Notes under the pieces: generated by a model
Database searches by the model: none
What the model was told of the DNA's origin: nothing
Seen by the model: only the letters and a program-made list of their open reading frames with translations
Source of the DNA: Microbacteriaceae bacterium
Lineage (GTDB): Bacteria; Actinomycetota; Actinomycetes; Actinomycetales; Microbacteriaceae
Length of the DNA stretch: 7,198 nucleotides
Assembly (NCBI GenBank): GCA_012511645.1
Contig: JAAZFP010000146.1
Span: 1 to 7,198 of the forward strand
Direction of reading: 5' to 3'
Part shown: positions 5,784 to 7,198 of the stretch, in pieces
How the letters are laid out: every line of letters begins with the position of its first letter
Position numbering within the stretch: position 1 is the first letter of the stretch
Position numbers and translations under genes: made by a program

Positions 5784-5788
5784 AGGAG
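5784..5788 (+). promoter_or_regulatory. ribosome binding site of rnj
   Basis: AGGAG, preceded by three further A residues, ends 7 bases before GTG at 5796. This is the strongest Shine-Dalgarno sequence in the window, contrasts with the leaderless-type thyA and dapA starts, and decides the rnj start. Confidence 0.75.
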
Positions 5789-5795
5789 CCACTTC

Positions 5796-7198
5796 GTGAC
5801 CACCGCACACTACGCACCCCCAGAGCTCGAACCGGGCACGCTGCGGGTGACCCCGCTCGGTGGCCTCGGCGAGGTCGGGCGCAACATGACCGTCTTTGAG
5901 ATTGACGGCAAACTCCTCGTGGTTGACTGCGGGGTGCTGTTCCCCGAAGAGCACCATCCGGGTGTCGACCTGATTCTGCCCGATATTTCAAAGATCGAAC
6001 ACCGACTCGGTGACATCGTGGCGATCGTGCTGACGCACGGTCACGAAGATCACATTGGCGGGGTCCCCTACCTGCTGAAGCGTCGCGAAGACATTCCTCT
6101 GGTGGGCTCGAAGCTCACGCTTGCCTTCGTGACCGCGAAGCTGAAAGAGCATCGCATCAGGCCGGTGCTGCACGAGGTTGCCGAGGGTGACCGCGTGCGC
6201 TTCGGCCCGTTCGACCTCGAGTTCATCGCGGTAAACCACTCGATCCCCGACGCGCTCGCGGTTGCGATTCGCACGGAGGCCGGGCTCGTCATCGGCACGG
6301 GCGACTTCAAGATGGATCAGCTGCCGCTGGACGGTCGCATCACCGACCTGCGCGCCTTTGCGAGGCTCGGTGAAGAGGGTGTTGACCTGTTCATGACCGA
6401 CTCGACCAACGCCGATGTGCCCGGGTTTACCCCGCTGGAAAAAGACATCGGCCCCGTGATTGAACGGGTGATCGCTGGTTCTCGCGGCAAGGTCGTCGTC
6501 GCAAGCTTTTCAAGTCATGTGCACCGCGTGCAACAGGTGCTCGATGCGGCTCAAGCGAATGGGCGACGGGTCGTGCTGCTGGGACGCTCCATGGTGCGCA
6601 ACATGAAGATTGCCGCCGACCTCGGCTTTTTGCAAGTACCCGAAGGGGTGCTGGTTGACCTCAAGAAGAGCGGCGACATTCCCGACCACCGCATCGTCTA
6701 TATGTCGACTGGATCGCAGGGTGAGCCGATGGCGGTGCTCAGCCGCATGGCAAACCGTGAGCACCAGGTCGAGATTGGCGAGGGCGACACGGTCATTCTG
6801 GCGTCGAGCCTCATCCCCGGCAACGAGAACTCGGTCTATCGGGTGATCAACGGGCTGATGAAGCTGGGCGCGAACGTCGTGCACAAGGGCAATGCGAAGG
6901 TGCATGTGTCTGGGCACGCCGCGGCCGGCGAACTGCTCTATTGCTACAACATCGTTCGCCCGAAAAACGTGATGCCGATCCACGGCGAGTATCGTCACCT
7001 CGTGGCAAACGCGTCGCTCGCTATTGAAACGGGTGTGCCACAGAACCGCACCATCATTGGCGAGAACGGCTCTGTCGTAGATTTGCGAGACGGGGTGGCG
7101 CGGCAGGTTGGGCAACTCGACATTGATTTCATCTACGTCGACGGATCCTCTGTCGGGCGCGTGACCGATGAAGATCTGCGTGACCGTCGGGTGCTCGC
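5796..7198 (+). CDS. rnj: ribonuclease J (3' end outside window)
   Basis: Metallo-beta-lactamase/beta-CASP nuclease with 5'-3' exo- and endoribonuclease activity in mRNA decay and rRNA maturation. The 467 complete codons cover about five sixths of a usual 555-560-residue protein; the missing part is the C-terminal domain. Motifs: GGLGEVGRN (22-30), motif 2 HGHEDH (81-86) binding two zinc ions, H148 in NHSIPD (motif 3), D170 in GTGDFK (motif 4), TDSTN (201-205), the beta-CASP segment with SFSSHVHR (238-245), STGSQGEP (304-311), SGHA (372-375) with H374, and PIHGEYRH (394-401) with H396, the C-terminal metal ligand. All expected metal and phosphate ligands are present. The start is GTG 5796 behind AGGAG; the N-terminus is short, without the long basic extension some actinobacteria carry. 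Position directly after dapA is conserved in M. tuberculosis and also seen in B. subtilis (dapA-rnjB). Confidence 0.96.
   Translation, partial: MTTAHYAPPELEPGTLRVTPLGGLGEVGRNMTVFEIDGKLLVVDCGVLFPEEHHPGVDLILPDISKIEHRLGDIVAIVLTHGHEDHIGGVPYLLKRREDIPLVGSKLTLAFVTAKLKEHRIRPVLHEVAEGDRVRFGPFDLEFIAVNHSIPDALAVAIRTEAGLVIGTGDFKMDQLPLDGRITDLRAFARLGEEGVDLFMTDSTNADVPGFTPLEKDIGPVIERVIAGSRGKVVVASFSSHVHRVQQVLDAAQANGRRVVLLGRSMVRNMKIAADLGFLQVPEGVLVDLKKSGDIPDHRIVYMSTGSQGEPMAVLSRMANREHQVEIGEGDTVILASSLIPGNENSVYRVINGLMKLGANVVHKGNAKVHVSGHAAAGELLYCYNIVRPKNVMPIHGEYRHLVANASLAIETGVPQNRTIIGENGSVVDLRDGVARQVGQLDIDFIYVDGSSVGRVTDEDLRDRRVL

Noticed and set aside
6510..7115. Minus-strand open frame opposite rnj (201 codons)
   Set aside because: RNase J with all its motifs occupies the plus strand; the opposing product is rich in His and Arg with no recognisable domain, as expected for an antisense shadow.

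Overview
The window is GC-rich, densely packed, all-plus-strand core genome from a high-GC Gram-positive bacterium. Short stop/start overlaps, GTG/TTG starts, leaderless-type promoters and the protein sequences themselves point to Actinomycetota, most likely Microbacteriaceae (Leucobacter-like). The family placement is from recognition, not from a search. I found no tRNA, rRNA, CRISPR array, insertion sequence, phage gene or defence system.

Layout. 1-400: C-terminal end of an M16-family zinc-peptidase-like protein (start lies upstream). 397-1128: dapB. 1125-1583: small membrane protein with one TPR motif. These three overlap by 4 bases at each junction and look translationally coupled. 1584-1659: AT-richer spacer with an imperfect direct repeat and a candidate promoter. 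1660-3252: 12-TM APC-superfamily permease, TTG start with a good ribosome binding site. 3253-3348: spacer filled by a nested hairpin terminator, then a leaderless-type promoter. 3349-4158: thyA; 4155-4739: folA (dihydrofolate reductase), overlapping thyA by 4 bases. 4769-5746: dapA behind another leaderless-type promoter. 5747-5795: spacer with a 24-bp-period repeat and a strong ribosome binding site. 5796 to the window end: rnj (RNase J), truncated at its C-terminus by the window edge. No gene-free stretch exceeds 100 bases.

How the genes fit. DapA and DapB catalyse the first two committed steps of the diaminopimelate/lysine branch, supplying cell-wall precursor and lysine. ThyA makes dTMP and releases dihydrofolate, which the overlapping FolA gene product reduces back to tetrahydrofolate, so the pair forms one metabolic cycle. 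RNase J is a central RNA-decay nuclease. The order M16 peptidase - dapB - thyA - folA - dapA - rnj matches, in compact form, the order of these genes in Mycobacterium tuberculosis (Rv2782c to Rv2752c), so this is an old actinobacterial housekeeping neighbourhood. The APC permease, with its own promoter and terminator, is the part that looks added.

No undescribed system is evident. The points most worth a second look are the two-tier hairpin before thyA, the leaderless-type promoters of thyA and dapA, the extra segment in the dihydrofolate reductase, and the permease set inside the conserved cluster.
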